Program-made: the position numbers and the translations under genes
Shown here: piece after piece, positions 53,725 to 64,000 of the stretch
How the letters are laid out: each line of letters starts with the position of its first letter
How positions within the stretch are numbered: the first letter of the stretch is position 1
Notes under the pieces: model-generated
Seen by the model: the letters and a program-made list of their open reading frames with translations, nothing else
Database searches by the model: none
What the model was told of the DNA's origin: nothing
NCBI GenBank assembly: GCA_954871525.1
Contig: OX940864.1
Span: 8,674,001-8,738,000 of the forward strand
Direction: 5' to 3'
Length of the DNA stretch: 64,000 nt
DNA from: Parietaria judaica
Taxonomy: Eukaryota; Streptophyta; Magnoliopsida; Rosales; Urticaceae

Positions 53725-54925
53725 AGTTTAACTTTAAAAAGAAAAGAAAAATTAAACAAAATAGAAAAACATGTCGTTATTACTAAAGTCGATGTATATG
53801 TATGTATTGATATGTATAATATGTGCACGACAAGAAAATATAATACATATGTTTTCTTTCAAAAACCTTTTATATATACATAAAAATTATAAACTAATGT
53901 CACGTATTTATTAATATTTAACCTCCTAAATTGTTTGACTTCGTATATCAATGTTAAGACTTTTGGTCTTACATTTTATTAACATTTAATAAGATATATA
54001 TATCTTAATATGTATATAATATTATGTTTTATTGAAAAGTCATAGGTATATAATTTTTTTGGTTGTATGTCTTTGGTAAAAAAAGAAAAAAGAAATAGTG
54101 CTCTAAAAATCATATATTATACATGGAAAAAATTAAGCGATTCGTTACATTCTTAAAAATACTGCATTCATGGTTCCAGTAATTGAAATCAGTGCAACAA
54201 AAATCTCGAATGGAACCACCTTTTTCAATAGGGCAATTATACCGCTCAATATATTTTGATAGAGTTTGAAAGAAAGAGATGGTGGTAAGTTCTATCTAAA
54301 GTATACTTTTAAACTTAATATAGTGAAGTTTAACTTTTAAAAAGAGAAGAAAAATTAAAAAAAAAAAAACATGTCGTTATTATTAAAGTCAATGTATATG
54401 TATGAATGTATCGATATGTTTAATATATGCACGGCAAGAAAAGATCATACATATGTTTTTCTTTCAAAAACCCCGTATATACATAAAAATTCTAAACTAA
54501 TGTCATGTTTTTATTTATATATAACCTCTTATTAAATTGGGTGACTTTGTAGATCAATGTTAAGACTTTTGGTCTTACATATTATTAACATTTAATAAGA
54601 TATATATATCTTAATATGTATATAATATTATGTTTAATTGAAAAGTCATGTGTATATAATTCTTTTGGTTGTATATCTTTGATAAAAAAAAATGAAATAG
54701 TGCTCTAAAAATCATATATTATACATGCAAAAAATTGAGCGATTAGTTAGATTCTTAAAAATATCGCATCCATGGTTTCAGTAATCGAAATAAGTGCAAC
54801 AAACCTCGAATGGAACCGCCTTTCTCAATAAGAAAATTATACCGCTCAAATTATTTGTATAGAGTTTGAGAGAAAGAGATAGTGGTAAGTTCTATCTAAA
54901 GTATACTTTTGAACTTTATATAGTA
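53725..54925 (+). repeat. ~600-bp direct tandem duplication within Helitron
   Basis: Sequence from about 53725 to 54325 recurs at about 54326-54925 in the same order: ACATGTCGTTATTA, GTTAAGACTTTTGGTCTTAC, TTAATAAGATATATATATCT, TGCTCTAAAAATCATATATT and GTTCTATCTAAAGTATACTT. Divergence is modest. The phrase GTTAAGACTTTTGGT also occurs, altered, in the other Helitron near 40648-40662. Confidence 0.88.
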
Positions 54926-55328
54926 TAGTCAATTTATATTTAATGATAAGATCGACAATAACATTAAAAAAATATTTTTTTTTTTGATGTGGATGTTGGT
55001 CTTTTGATTATTACAATCTAAATAATAAATTGATAACTTTTTTTATTCATATTCACCAACATTTTTTATTGCCACTGTGCATAAACAATAGGATGTTTAT
55101 TAGAATTCTCTATATATAATTGTAGTAATTATCAATGCAGGACTTTACTATGGTTATAGTAGTAACGAAATCCACAATAATATTAATAAAAAAAAATAGA
55201 TTTTTTTTATTCGATGAGGATGTCGATTTTTTTTAATTAAATACAATCTAAAAATTTGATAATTTTTTTCATCCAACTTCACTAATATATTTTATCGCCA
55301 CCGCGCGAAGCGCGGTGCCGTCCACTAG

Positions 55329-56017
55329 TATGTATAATTATATGTGATTTATAATTTAATTTTTAACAATTAAAAGGCAGAGGCAAAATAAGTAACTAGT
55401 ATTGCTGAGTAGTTAAACTAAAATTAAGGAGGAAGTGATTTAGTGCACATTTATACTTACATGGGAATTAAGCAGTATGTTTTTATTTTTATTTTTAGGG
55501 AAAAAAAAAAGATATCAAATGGTCGTGGAGTCGGAGAGTCACTCACAAGTCACAATCAATATTTTTATTGATTTTTTTTAGGAATTCAGGAAAACATAAT
55601 TAGAGCTGCACCGAAAGGTCGTGAGTCTAGTTCGCGACCCATCGTGACGTTTTCTCGTGGTTCGCGACGCATCGCAATTTTGCGGTAAAAGTTGCGATTA
55701 GTCGCGACTAGCAAGCACCGTCGCGATTTCCGTCCACCTCGGCCTCTCTCTCTCTCTCCGAATCTCTCCCTCTCACATACCCTCTCTCTCTCTCTCTCTC
55801 TCTCATCGCGAACCATCGCGAGCTCGCCGGTCACGATGCATCGCGACTTGTCTTCCGGCGATTTTCGGCGACCAAGCCGCGACGGGTCGCGACGTCGCCA
55901 TTCCCAGCTCCACACATGATCTTGAGTTTTAATTTGTTTTAGTCGATCGGAACTTGCATTTAAACTGCTACATTTATTATTTTATTTTGATTTTGATTTT
56001 GATTTTTCTCAAACCAT
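55329..56017. other. Spacer with (CT)n tract and TCGCGA-rich repeat
   Basis: About 55600-55910 is rich in TCGCGAC / GCATCGCGA palindromic words and encloses a (CT)n run (about 55743-55804). It looks like a non-autonomous transposon fragment. No gene. Confidence 0.4.
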
Positions 56018-56262
56018 TTGTACCAGGCATCGGCCTTAATTGGGTCTCATTCGTGAGCTCGCTACGCCTCTACAAAATGGATTCCGGGTGGGGAGAACCT
56101 GCATGGACGGCGGCTCCACTATTTTTCGACCAATGCTTCCCAGTCATGCACTCGAAATCGGGCCAAGAAATCGAAGTGTGGGCGACTTTAGAAGAACATG
56201 TGATGGCGAAGTTCGAATGCCACGAAGAACTACTCGCATTTGTTTCCATCGATATCCCTTAG
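56018..56262 (+). pseudogene. BAHD acyltransferase C-terminal fragment
   Basis: In frame from about 56018, this reads PGIGLNWVSFVSSLRLYKMD then SGWGEPAWTAAPLFFDQCF..., through MHSKSGQEIEVWATLEEHVM and ELLAFVSIDIP, to a stop at 56260-56262. It is the last ~80 residues of a BAHD enzyme. The DFGWG motif is changed to DSGWG. Everything upstream, including HxxxD, is missing; a 'gattttgattttgattttt' spacer precedes it. It is closest to the pseudogene at 21826-22180 (shared GQEIEV, ATLEEHVMAKFE). Confidence 0.88.
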
Positions 56263-56793
56263 AATGGAAAATCAACAGTCTGATATGGTGAACTCGATGA
56301 GCAGTCTCCTCATTGTGTTTTCTTGTTTGTGTTGTACGTTATCTCATTCTGCTCCATAAAAATCACGTGTCTGTAGAATCTATGAATAAGTGTTGGTTCC
56401 TTTCCTGGGTTGAAAAACCAATATTATGTGCGGTATTTTACTAGTAAAAAGTCAAATTCCATATTTCGGTTTTCTTAAAAAGAAAAATCAAATATCCTAT
56501 TCTACAGTACAAAAAGCGCATTTACCGCTTCGAAAAATATGCACTTTATTATTAGACAATGGAAAGAAAGCAAAGAACTAAGTAAAAATGATCTCTCCAA
56601 TTACTATTATACTCAACTTCATGTTAATTTATTTCAATAAAATCCACTCGCAAAGTCAACATATTCTGATTAGTATGACGAAGAAGTAACGTTTCAAAGC
56701 AGTCATTCAAATTTAAATACTATATAAACTGAGTCCAGAGATTCCAAAACTTTCCTGAATTGAGGACATTATATTAGACCAGTTGCTTGCGCC
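56263..56793. other. Spacer, 3' flank of IPK2
   Basis: A/T-rich 3' flanks of the acyltransferase fragment and of the minus-strand kinase gene. No further feature. Confidence 0.35.
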
Positions 56794-57642
56794 TCAAGCA
56801 TTCTCCGGTTTCGCTTTGGTTGAATTCAGGGGCCGCTCGCTCAAAATCTCGGCAACGAATTTTATTAACGAGCAGAGCCCACCCAAGAAGTTATGGTCAA
56901 TAACACCCTCGCCATCCAAAACATGTGCGAAGTCAACCAGTTTGACCATTGGAAACAGCTCCTTCTCGTACACCACCAAAACCGAACAAGAGTAGAAATG
57001 GTAAACCGTTTGGTCTTCGAACCATGCCTTTAGCTTCAACAACTGCGCTAAGATCCCATTTGATCCGCCATAAACAGTTTCAGCCAAAGCACAATCTGGT
57101 ACGCCAGAACCGTCAGAAGCGTTCGAAGAAACAAACTTCCTCAGAACTAAACGAACATCGTCAGCGTTGAACCCTTGAACGATCTTCTTCTCGGGTTTCC
57201 AAAATCCGGACTCTTCATAGACCTGCAAACCCGATACCCTAAACCCAAGAGAGGAGCTCGTCATTTTTCTATCTTTCTTGAGACACTTCGCGATGTATTC
57301 TTCGGAGGCTTGAGGATACCATGTTCTGGAACCGATCTTGACATCCATTACAGAAGGATTGACGAAGTTTGAAACGACGTTCTCCAAAACGAGGTGCGGA
57401 AGGAGACCCGACCCGTCCGACGCATTGACAAGCTTGGTCCCATGATAGACGGGAAAGAATTTGCGTATGTGATTAGAGATTTCGGCATTAGCGCTGAATT
57501 GTGAATAGAATGCTGACTCTTTAAGGCCCCGATCGTCGCTCTGAAGAGGCTTGTAGAAGCAACCTGAGTCGTCAATTAGAGGACCGAGCGATCCGGGGGT
57601 GGCTCGATGTCCGGCCACTTGATGAGCTGGCACCTTGAGCAT
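56794..57642 (-). CDS. IPK2: Inositol polyphosphate multikinase (IPK2), 282 aa
   Basis: Complete single-exon gene for an inositol polyphosphate multikinase of the IPK superfamily. Plant IPK2 proteins phosphorylate InsP3 at the 6- and 3-positions towards InsP5, acting in the nucleus and cytosol. Family motifs are all present: the inositol-phosphate-binding P-x-x-x-D-x-K-x-G as PSVMDVKIG (residues 96-104), SSLGFRVSG (130-138), the metal-binding DFAH (237-240), and DHNFLGGLCSLI following it. The N-terminal HQVAGHRA...PLIDDSGCFYKPLQ block is typical of the plant members. Length (~280-300) and lack of introns fit plant IPK2. The start is the first ATG, and no other start precedes HQVAGH. A broken 3' copy lies at 49160-49310. 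It has no link in function with the acyltransferases. Confidence 0.95.
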   Translation of the reverse strand: MLKVPAHQVAGHRATPGSLGPLIDDSGCFYKPLQSDDRGLKESAFYSQFSANAEISNHIRKFFPVYHGTKLVNASDGSGLLPHLVLENVVSNFVNPSVMDVKIGSRTWYPQASEEYIAKCLKKDRKMTSSSLGFRVSGLQVYEESGFWKPEKKIVQGFNADDVRLVLRKFVSSNASDGSGVPDCALAETVYGGSNGILAQLLKLKAWFEDQTVYHFYSCSVLVVYEKELFPMVKLVDFAHVLDGEGVIDHNFLGGLCSLIKFVAEILSERPLNSTKAKPENA

Positions 57643-59388
57643 GGTCTATATAGAGCAAGATCTGTCACAATAAGATGATGCATATATCATAAGTCAGACA
57701 ATTTCAACAGCCGCAGTGAAATTAAAAGGAAACGGAAGTTGAACAAGTTCTACAAATAAGTTGATACATATATGATATGTTAATACAATATAATAGGAAT
57801 GCGTGTGTGTGTGTATATATATATATATATCATTATGTAATCTTTGCAGTCAGCTTCTAAGCCAACCATTCACTAACATGATTATATGACAGACTCCGGC
57901 CAAACCAAACACCCAAAAGATAGGCCAACGGGGATTCACCACAGCGGTAAATTCCAGAACACTCTTTGTGATAAACAACCGTCACAAAAACGGTCATTTC
58001 ATGTCATTAGCAGAGGAAGGGCAAACCGGTCACTTAGATAATCGGTTGTGCAGGTAATTAGCCATAAATGAAAGATTAGGAAAACCCGAATCTCCCTTAA
58101 GTTGACTCATGACATCTTGCGGATATCTTCGACTGTGTTCTCAAAGGAACAGCCGGTTTTTTGTTTTCCGGGAATAAAGTATCTGGTAAATATCGCGCCT
58201 AGGTGATTACCGTTGGCTTATTCATTTGTTACAATCAACGATATTTATACACTAAGGATTTTCCAGACTCAGTAAGCATACATGCACTCATTGAGACTTT
58301 TCATCAAACAAGACATTTGCATCAATTTCATGCTCGCAAAATTACTCTGTTCTCATCCCATTGCCATCAAACAAGCTCAAATATACTTCATCGTGTAGCA
58401 ACATCAAAGATAATATACGTATACATACGGAATAGGTATACATTATAGCATACTGTTAGAGATATAATAATGCATAACAAGTTACACCCCACAAAATATT
58501 GAGTCATAAATCATGCATAATAATCCTAAGTTTAGAAAAAATAGAAAATGGGCAGCAATTTCATCTCCGACCCACGAATCGTACCTTACAGAGGAAGAGA
58601 CTGAGATCGAATGTCGATGGATTTTGCATGCAAGGCTTGTGGGTGAGGAAGAGAAAGAACTTTCAGAGTTGGCTTTTCGAAAAGAGGAGTCGAGTGAAGA
58701 GGACAAAAAGGTTGATGATTCTGAGGTTGGAACGAAGCACAAAACGACGTGTAGTTTTCTTTCAAACAGATGGAGTTTACATGTCGTTTTCACTTTTATG
58801 AGAAAATAAAAACAAAATAACTATTCTAGGAGTGGGAATTTCGGTGCCGAACCCCGGTTTTGGAAAGAAAGAAAAATCGGGAACGCGAACAAGGCCGAGG
58901 CCATAAAATAAAATAAAATTAAATTGGGTCCAGCCTAGTTCTCAGCTTTAGTATATTTATTGGTACTAATTGATTATTATAATTTTAGTCTTTAGAACTT
59001 CATGTTAAGGATGTATTGAAATTTAGACAACTTTTATTATTCGATTGAATGTGTTTATTATGCATAATAAAAATAAAAATAAAACATTTCAAAAAACCCG
59101 ATTGTCGCCCAATACCCAATTAAAAAAAAATGAATTCTTTTCGAGACCGAAAAATGATCCGGTTTCTGAAAAGCCTAGAAAACTAGGACGGGGCTAAAAA
59201 TGACAAAATATCCAGGTACCGGACTTGGTCAAGTTATAAAAAATTCTAACAGATTTTGGCCTTAGAAAGTCACGAAACTCCGGGTCCAAGTACAGGTCAC
59301 TAAAGTCCAAAAGAAACTAAAATGGTCCCATCAAATGTCAACGATGAAAGAGAGTGAGTGACGTTCGAAATCTTAAGTTAAAACCATG
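57643..59388. other. Upstream of IPK2 and intergenic DNA
   Basis: A (GT)n(TA)n tract lies at about 57805-57830. Around 58500-58810 both strands are open for ~100 codons, the plus-strand product being acidic (EEEEKELSELAF...), but neither matches a family I know. The rest is A/T-rich spacer. Confidence 0.35.
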
Positions 59389-59998
59389 GTTTTAAATATC
59401 CAAATATGTTCTCGATATATCCACGACGTACCCAGAAAATGAGAAATGCGAAACGATATTCGCAGGAAATTGATATATCCATTTCTTCTCATTTATCTGT
59501 CGGCAAGCGATATATCCGTAAAATGAAGAGTGCGAAACGACATCGATATCGGTATTTAGAACCATGCTTCGTATTTATGTTCGTACTTCGTACTCTATGT
59601 TCATATTTATGTTCGTACTCTATGACTTTATTATGATGGCTAACTTATTTTATGTTATGTTGACATTATGTTATGAGTTATGACTTTTATGTTGTATATT
59701 TGTGCTATGCTATGATTTATGAGTGTGTTTTCGAGGCTATAACTATGTGTCATATTTATTAAATAGGTCATTTAGAAACTATATAAAAATATGATTGAAA
59801 TACTAAAAATATTTTTCCGGAATATCCGTCGATATTTCGATCGACAAGCGATATATCCGTGAAATTTATGCGGTATTATCGGCAAGCGATATATCCATTT
59901 CTTCCTTTTTATCCGTCGGCATGCCTGTCGGCAAACGATATATCCGTAAAATGGAGAGTGCGAAATGATATCGATATCGATATTTAGAACCTTGGTTA
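59389..59998. repeat. Palindrome-rich repeat element (CGATATATCC family)
   Basis: The ends AACCATGGTTTTAAATATC and GATATTTAGAACCTTGGTT are near-perfect inverted repeats (~19 bp). The interior repeats CGATATATCCGTAAAATG and GGCAAGCGATATATCC several times, plus an internal copy of the terminus near 59555-59570. No ORF. The terminus resembles that of the element at 22319-23375 (CCAAGGTTC core), so both may belong to one non-autonomous DNA transposon group. Confidence 0.6.
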
Positions 59999-60266
59999 CC
60001 ATATAATATGCAACAATTGAAACCAAATTAAACAGTGATTATATTCATTTTCAAGCACTTCAAAAATAATTATGCAAAAAAAAAAAATCATCTTCCTATG
60101 AAACGAATCAAGAAAAGCAATCAATCTGGAAAAGTCAAAGTTGAGCCTTTGCCTTTGCTGTGAAGTTGAACAATGAGGAGTACTTACACGAGATCTTTGG
60201 CTTTATATCGCGATTTCTCGGGTCGATCGGATCGGCAAGATAGAGATACTTAGTGGGTTTTTTCTC

Positions 60267-60308
<42 letters not shown>

Positions 60309-60802
60309 CGGTATGGATATCGATATATTTCCAATGGGATTCTCTGTGATCAACTTTGAAGATAGCTGATTTTCCACGCAAGAGGAGAAGGATAATTTTA
60401 TTTTATTTTTTGGCCCCTCCCTTTTAGTTAAAGATTCAATTAAGGAGACGTCTTAAAAAGCACTTTTCAAAGAGTTCATGATTTGCAAAAATTAAATATT
60501 ATATTTTCAGAAAGAACATGTCAAATTCCAAATAGCACATGTCAAATTCTTTTTTTTTTTTTTTAATTTGAAACTCGATTTAGATTTCAGAAAGAAGAGA
60601 TCACAAATTATAATTGTGAGCAGATGGATCTCAAATTCTGTTTTTCTTTTTAATTCAAAACTCGATTTAGATCTCAGAAAGAATAGGACCCGAAATTCCG
60701 ATTCCATCTTTTTTTTAGACAGAAATTTCAGATTTTTATTTTTTTTTTAATTAATGGCTATGAAATTGAACCATGAGTCCCTAATAGTTGGCAATTTTAA
60801 AA
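59999..60802. other. Intergenic with (TA)n and a short local duplication
   Basis: (TA)n occurs at about 60274-60302. About 60570-60610 and 60655-60690 share ACTCGATTTAGAT(T/C)TCAGAAAGAA, a small direct duplication. No gene. Confidence 0.4.
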
Positions 60803-61259
60803 GGGGAACTTGCAAAAATGGCTAAAAAAAACACCATAATTCAACTTTTAAACTCATATTTAAAAAATACATAATTCTAAACTTTGTCTAATTTAAGACA
60901 TTTTTACCCCTGGTTAACATTGGGGAGGTTGTATGATTAACATTCTTGGGACAGTTTCTAATGATCCTTGGAGACAGTAATTTGAATTTAGGGAACATTT
61001 TTTGGTAATTTAGGGACAGTTTTCTGGGCAGTTTTGTGGGAGGTTGTATGAGTAACATTCTTGGGACAGTTTCTTCAGATTTTGGGGACAGTAATTTGGA
61101 TTTTGGGGACAATTTTTGATAATTTATAGACAGATTAGGAATTAATTAATCAGGAGTAGAAATATCTTAAATTGGACAAAGTTTAGAATTATGTATTTTT
61201 TTAATATGAGTTTAAAAGTTGAATTATGGTGTTTTTTTAGCCATTTTTGCAAGTTTCCC
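60803..61259. mobile_element. Foldback MITE, 457 bp, ~105-bp TIRs
   Basis: The ends GGGGAACTTGCAAAAATGGC and GCCATTTTTGCAAGTTTCCC extend as near-perfect inverted arms of about 105 bp (60803-60907; 61152-61259). Both sides carry TTTTAAAA (60795-60802; 61260-61267), an 8-bp duplication, though it is itself palindromic. The loop repeats GGGACAGT(T/A)... and GGGAGGTTGTATGA(G/T)TAACATTC units. No ORF. MULE- or hAT-type mobilisation is possible. Confidence 0.85.
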
Positions 61260-61267
61260 TTTTAAAA

Positions 61268-61495
61268 TTGTGATATGGAATTTTCAAATTATATTTTTTT
61301 CTTTGAAAATTATAAGTAAGAAACATATTCCGTATTTACTATACTATCAACAATCAAGTCAATGGTATATCCGAATAGGATGATATAACTTTTGGAGCCA
61401 CTCCTTTGGTTTTCATTAGAACGTAACGTAAGGTTAACAGTACCAACCAATGCATGTGAATAAGAGAATATGATGTTTGGCTTCATAGGCGTAAG
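61268..61495. other. Spacer before LINE
   Basis: A/T-rich with no feature seen. Confidence 0.35.
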
Positions 61496-64000
61496 TATTT
61501 TTTTTTTAAAGCAATTTGATTTCATTCAATCAAAAAAGTTGGGGAGAAAAATCCCTCAACACCGTTGCTACAAGCCACTCCGGGCAATAAGGACACATAA
61601 AGTCCGAAATAAGAGAAGATAGACGTCTCCTGGCCAAGGCATTGGCCACCTCGTTACAATCCCGTGGAACCCACGTCCACTCTCCGGTCCCGCCTAGCTC
61701 TCGGCCGAGCTCCCGTACGTCCGCAATAATCGGTCCTTGCAAGCCCCACGACTTTCGTGCCTTGGTGAGGTGGGAGGCCCGCAAGCAGTCCGTCTCGGCA
61801 TGTTCGATCTTCCACCCCCGATCGCGAGCAAAGAGAAGCCCCTGTCGCATAGCAATGCACTCTCCGGTGAGTGCCGAGTCGACATGGTCGACCAAGGAAG
61901 CCATGACTCCCAAAACCCGACCGAGGTGGTCACGGACAACCGCACCCACCGTTGCCCGTCTCGTCTCCCCGTTCCATGCCGCGTCTACGTTGAGCTTGAG
62001 GCTCCCCGCAGCCGGCCCGGACCAAGCACTCGGAACATCCTCCCTCGGCGAGCGGTGGTTCTCCGTCGTGTGCGCACACTGCTTAAAACTTGAGAACCAT
62101 CCGTCGACTTCTTCCACCCAAGCCTCTGAAGCTCGGACGCGGTACTCGAAGAGGCGAAGGTTGCGATCGGACCACGCCGCCCAAATTAGCCCGCAAAAGA
62201 GCTCGAAATGCGGTTTGGAAAGACTCTCGAGCGCCCGTTAGCACAACTCCCAAAACGGAATCTCCCCCGTCTTTTCCACCCACCGGTGGATCGTCGATGA
62301 TGCCCAAATAGCCTTGGCCCTTTCACACCCCCAAACGGCATGTAAAGCGTCCCCTTTCGGCTTTGCGAGAACGTCCCATCTTTGCCAATGGATCTTTCTC
62401 GACTCCTCCGACCCGCCCCACCAAAACCGAGCGGTAATAGCGTGAAGATCTTTGATGGTGCGGACGGGGATCCGGAAAAGACTCATGAGATAGGTGGGGA
62501 TGGCTTGCACCACTGATTTGATCAAGACTTCACGTCCCCCTGCCGAGAAGAGCTTCGCTTTCCATGCCCCGAGATGCTTTTTGACCCGGCTCGTGATCTT
62601 GCTAAAAACTGCGCACTTGTTTTGGCCGACGTGTACCGGAAGACCGAGATAAGACTTGAGGCCCGAAACGGCACGCATACCAAGCACCCGTGAGATGGAT
62701 CCACCATGTGCCTCGGCCACGTTCCGTGAAAAGCTCACCATGGACTTCTCCGCGTTAACGGTTTGTCCCGTCCCCTTCTCGTAGACTTTGAGGATCCCGC
62801 TAATAGCTTGGCCGCACCCGACACTCGCCTCCCCGAAGATGATGCAATCATCCGCAAAGAGAAGATGAGTCACTGACGGGGCTTCCCGCCGGCACGCAAA
62901 ACCGTGTAGAAGACCAAGCCTCTCTTGCCCGCGGATGAGCGCGGAAAAGCCCTCCGCGCAAACTAGGAAGAAGTACGGCGATAACGGGCAACCTTGTCGG
63001 AGTCCGCGGGTCGGCGAGAAGGAGTTTCCGGTTCTTCCGTTGAGGACAACGGAGAAGACCGGTGTCGAAATGCAATCCTGTACAACGGCTAGGATTCGCA
63101 GCCCGAACCCCATCCGATGCAACATAGCTTCCACGAACCCCCATTCGACCCGATCGTAAGCTTTGCTCATATCGAGCTTTATGGCCATCACCCCCTTCTT
63201 TTGATGCCGTATTTGCCGGATAGAATGAAGAAGCTCGTAGGCGATGGCAGCATTGTCCGTAATCAAGCGTCCTGAAACGAAGGCGCTTTGAGCTTCCGAG
63301 ATGACGGATGCGAGGGCGCCTTTTATCCGGTTAGCGACCACTTTGGAAACGAGCTTGAGAAGCACGTTGCACAAACTAATCGGTCGGAAGTCTTGTACTC
63401 TCCTTGGGTTCTTTACCTTGGGCAAAAGCACGATGCTGGTAGCGTTCCATGCTCTCACGCTCCTCCGCCCGTTAAGAACATCCAAACACTCTTCCCGAAT
63501 CGTCGGCCCTACGGTCCCCCACAATTTTTGGAAGAAAATGGCGTGGAAGCCGTCGGGGCCCAGCGCCTTCCGGAGGCCCATCGAAGAGAGAGCGGCATCG
63601 ATCTCGTCAGCGGTGAATCTCTCCTCGGTGATCTCCCGTTGCCCCACCGAGATAGACGCAACGCCATCCGTCGTGATCAAGCTGAAATCCCTCTCCGAGG
63701 CGCCGTTCGAAGAGTAGATGTTTGAGAAGTATTTGTCGAACACTTCTCGAACATCCTTCTCCGATGTCACCCATTCCCCGGTCTCGGACAAGATACCTCG
63801 GATTTGGTTCTGCGTCCTCCGACGGGTGGCACGAGCATGGAAATAAACCGTGTTTCTATCCCCTCCGCGTAACCAATCGGCCCTCGCCCGTTGCTTCCAA
63901 TGATACTCTTCCACCACGAGGAGCGAATCTCGTTCCTCATTCAAGGACCTCAAATCGGCTCTTGTTTCCGGAGTAAAATCCACTTTGTGAAGATGCTCAA
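61496..64000 (-). mobile_element. L1-like LINE, 3' portion (5' end outside window)
   Basis: On the minus strand the element ends in an A-run (plus-strand T10 at about 61499-61508) shortly after an ORF2-type frame that stays open to the right edge. It is higher in G/C than the rest of the window. A target duplication cannot be tested because the 5' end is off the window. Confidence 0.9.
61530..63999 (-). pseudogene. LINE ORF2: reverse transcriptase, zf-RVT remnant and RNase H, broken
   Basis: Frame open from the right edge, with reverse transcriptase blocks IVLLPKVKNPRRVQDFRPIS, MAIKLDMSKAYDRVEW, GLRQGCPLSPYFFLV and the catalytic FADD (62847-62858). It then jumps abruptly from VLAKPKG to DALHAVWGCERAKAIW near 62345-62355, where a normal plant ORF2 has a few hundred residues more; this is an internal deletion. 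A single TAA at 62238-62240 follows WELC, after which the same frame goes on through FCGLIWAAWSDRN into a plant-type RNase H (LKLNVDAAWNG, TGECIAMRQGL, AETDCL, RDCNEVANALARR), ending at 61530. The deletion and the stop make it inactive. The endonuclease half is not in the window. Confidence 0.9.

Larger units (their letters stand above)
50911..55328 (+). mobile_element. Helitron (non-autonomous), 4.42 kb
   Basis: The 5' end is TCTATATATATATAAAAGGA, then GATGACATGGCAA. The 3' end is CTAG (55325-55328), preceded 7 bp upstream by a perfect hairpin: 8-bp stem CACCGCGC/GCGCGGTG with loop GAA (55299-55317). It is inserted between A (50910) and T (55329) without duplication. It is of the same family as 36930-41890. 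No Rep/helicase coding frame is present. It contains possible captured exons (52280-52560) and a ~600-bp internal tandem duplication (53725-54925). Confidence 0.88.

Noticed and set aside
58482..58809. Overlapping ~100-codon frames on both strands
   Set aside because: No recognisable motif on either strand, no start context or neighbour supporting a gene, and opposite-strand openness is common by chance here.

Overview
The window is nuclear DNA from a flowering plant, most likely a eudicot. Coding DNA is sparse and intronless, intergenic DNA is very A/T-rich, and most of the sequence is transposable elements of plant type: Copia, hAT, Mutator-like (MULE), Helitron, L1-like LINE, tRNA-derived SINE and foldback MITEs. 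The species cannot be fixed from sequence reading alone.

Host genes. The backbone is a dispersed family of BAHD acyltransferases (acyl-CoA-dependent, HxxxD and DFGWG motifs). There is a 3' part at the left edge (2-355, +), intact copies at 2692-4011 (+), 10651-11949 (-, a more divergent, vinorine-synthase-like member), 16247-17566 (+) and 46429-47742 (-), a near-intact copy killed by a one-base deletion at 28503-29818 (-), and two relics at 21826-22180 (+) and 56018-56262 (+). Copies 28503-29818 and 46429-47742 are a recent duplicate pair that also shares upstream DNA. The other host genes are a germin-like protein (18747-19439, -) and an inositol polyphosphate multikinase, IPK2 (56794-57642, -). 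A broken 3' scrap of an IPK2 copy lies at about 49160-49310.

Mobile elements with definable ends, left to right: solo LTR 4346-5142 (TSD ATATA); degenerate Copia 9111-10269 and an inverted LTR of the same family at 17820-18054; SINE about 24178-24375; hAT element with frameshifted transposase 24722-28189 (TSD ATTTGCT); nearly pristine Copia 30195-35634 (558-bp LTRs differing at one base, TSD GAAAA); Helitron 36930-41890 carrying a nested hAT-type MITE 37983-38628 (8-bp TSD) and a nested MULE 38671-39917 (9-bp TSD, remnant of a mudrA-type transposase); a gag-only LTR element of TR-GAG type 42574-44514 (TSD TGTTT); Helitron 50911-55328; long-armed foldback 60803-61259 (TSD TTTTAAAA); and a 3' portion of an L1-like LINE running off the right edge (61496-64000). 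Several other foldback MITEs, LTR scraps, microsatellites and captured gene fragments fill the rest.

How it fits together. This is a birth-and-death gene-family locus. Acyltransferase copies of probable specialised metabolism have been duplicated, scattered and broken among successive layers of transposons. There is no sign of one coordinated pathway: germin-like protein and IPK2 are unrelated neighbours. I saw no rRNA, functional tRNA or CRISPR features. The least ordinary items are the gag-only retroelement cut at its protease active site, the paired Helitrons with nested elements, the young Copia with a single nonsense codon after gag, and the acyltransferase whose one-base lesion falls in its catalytic motif.
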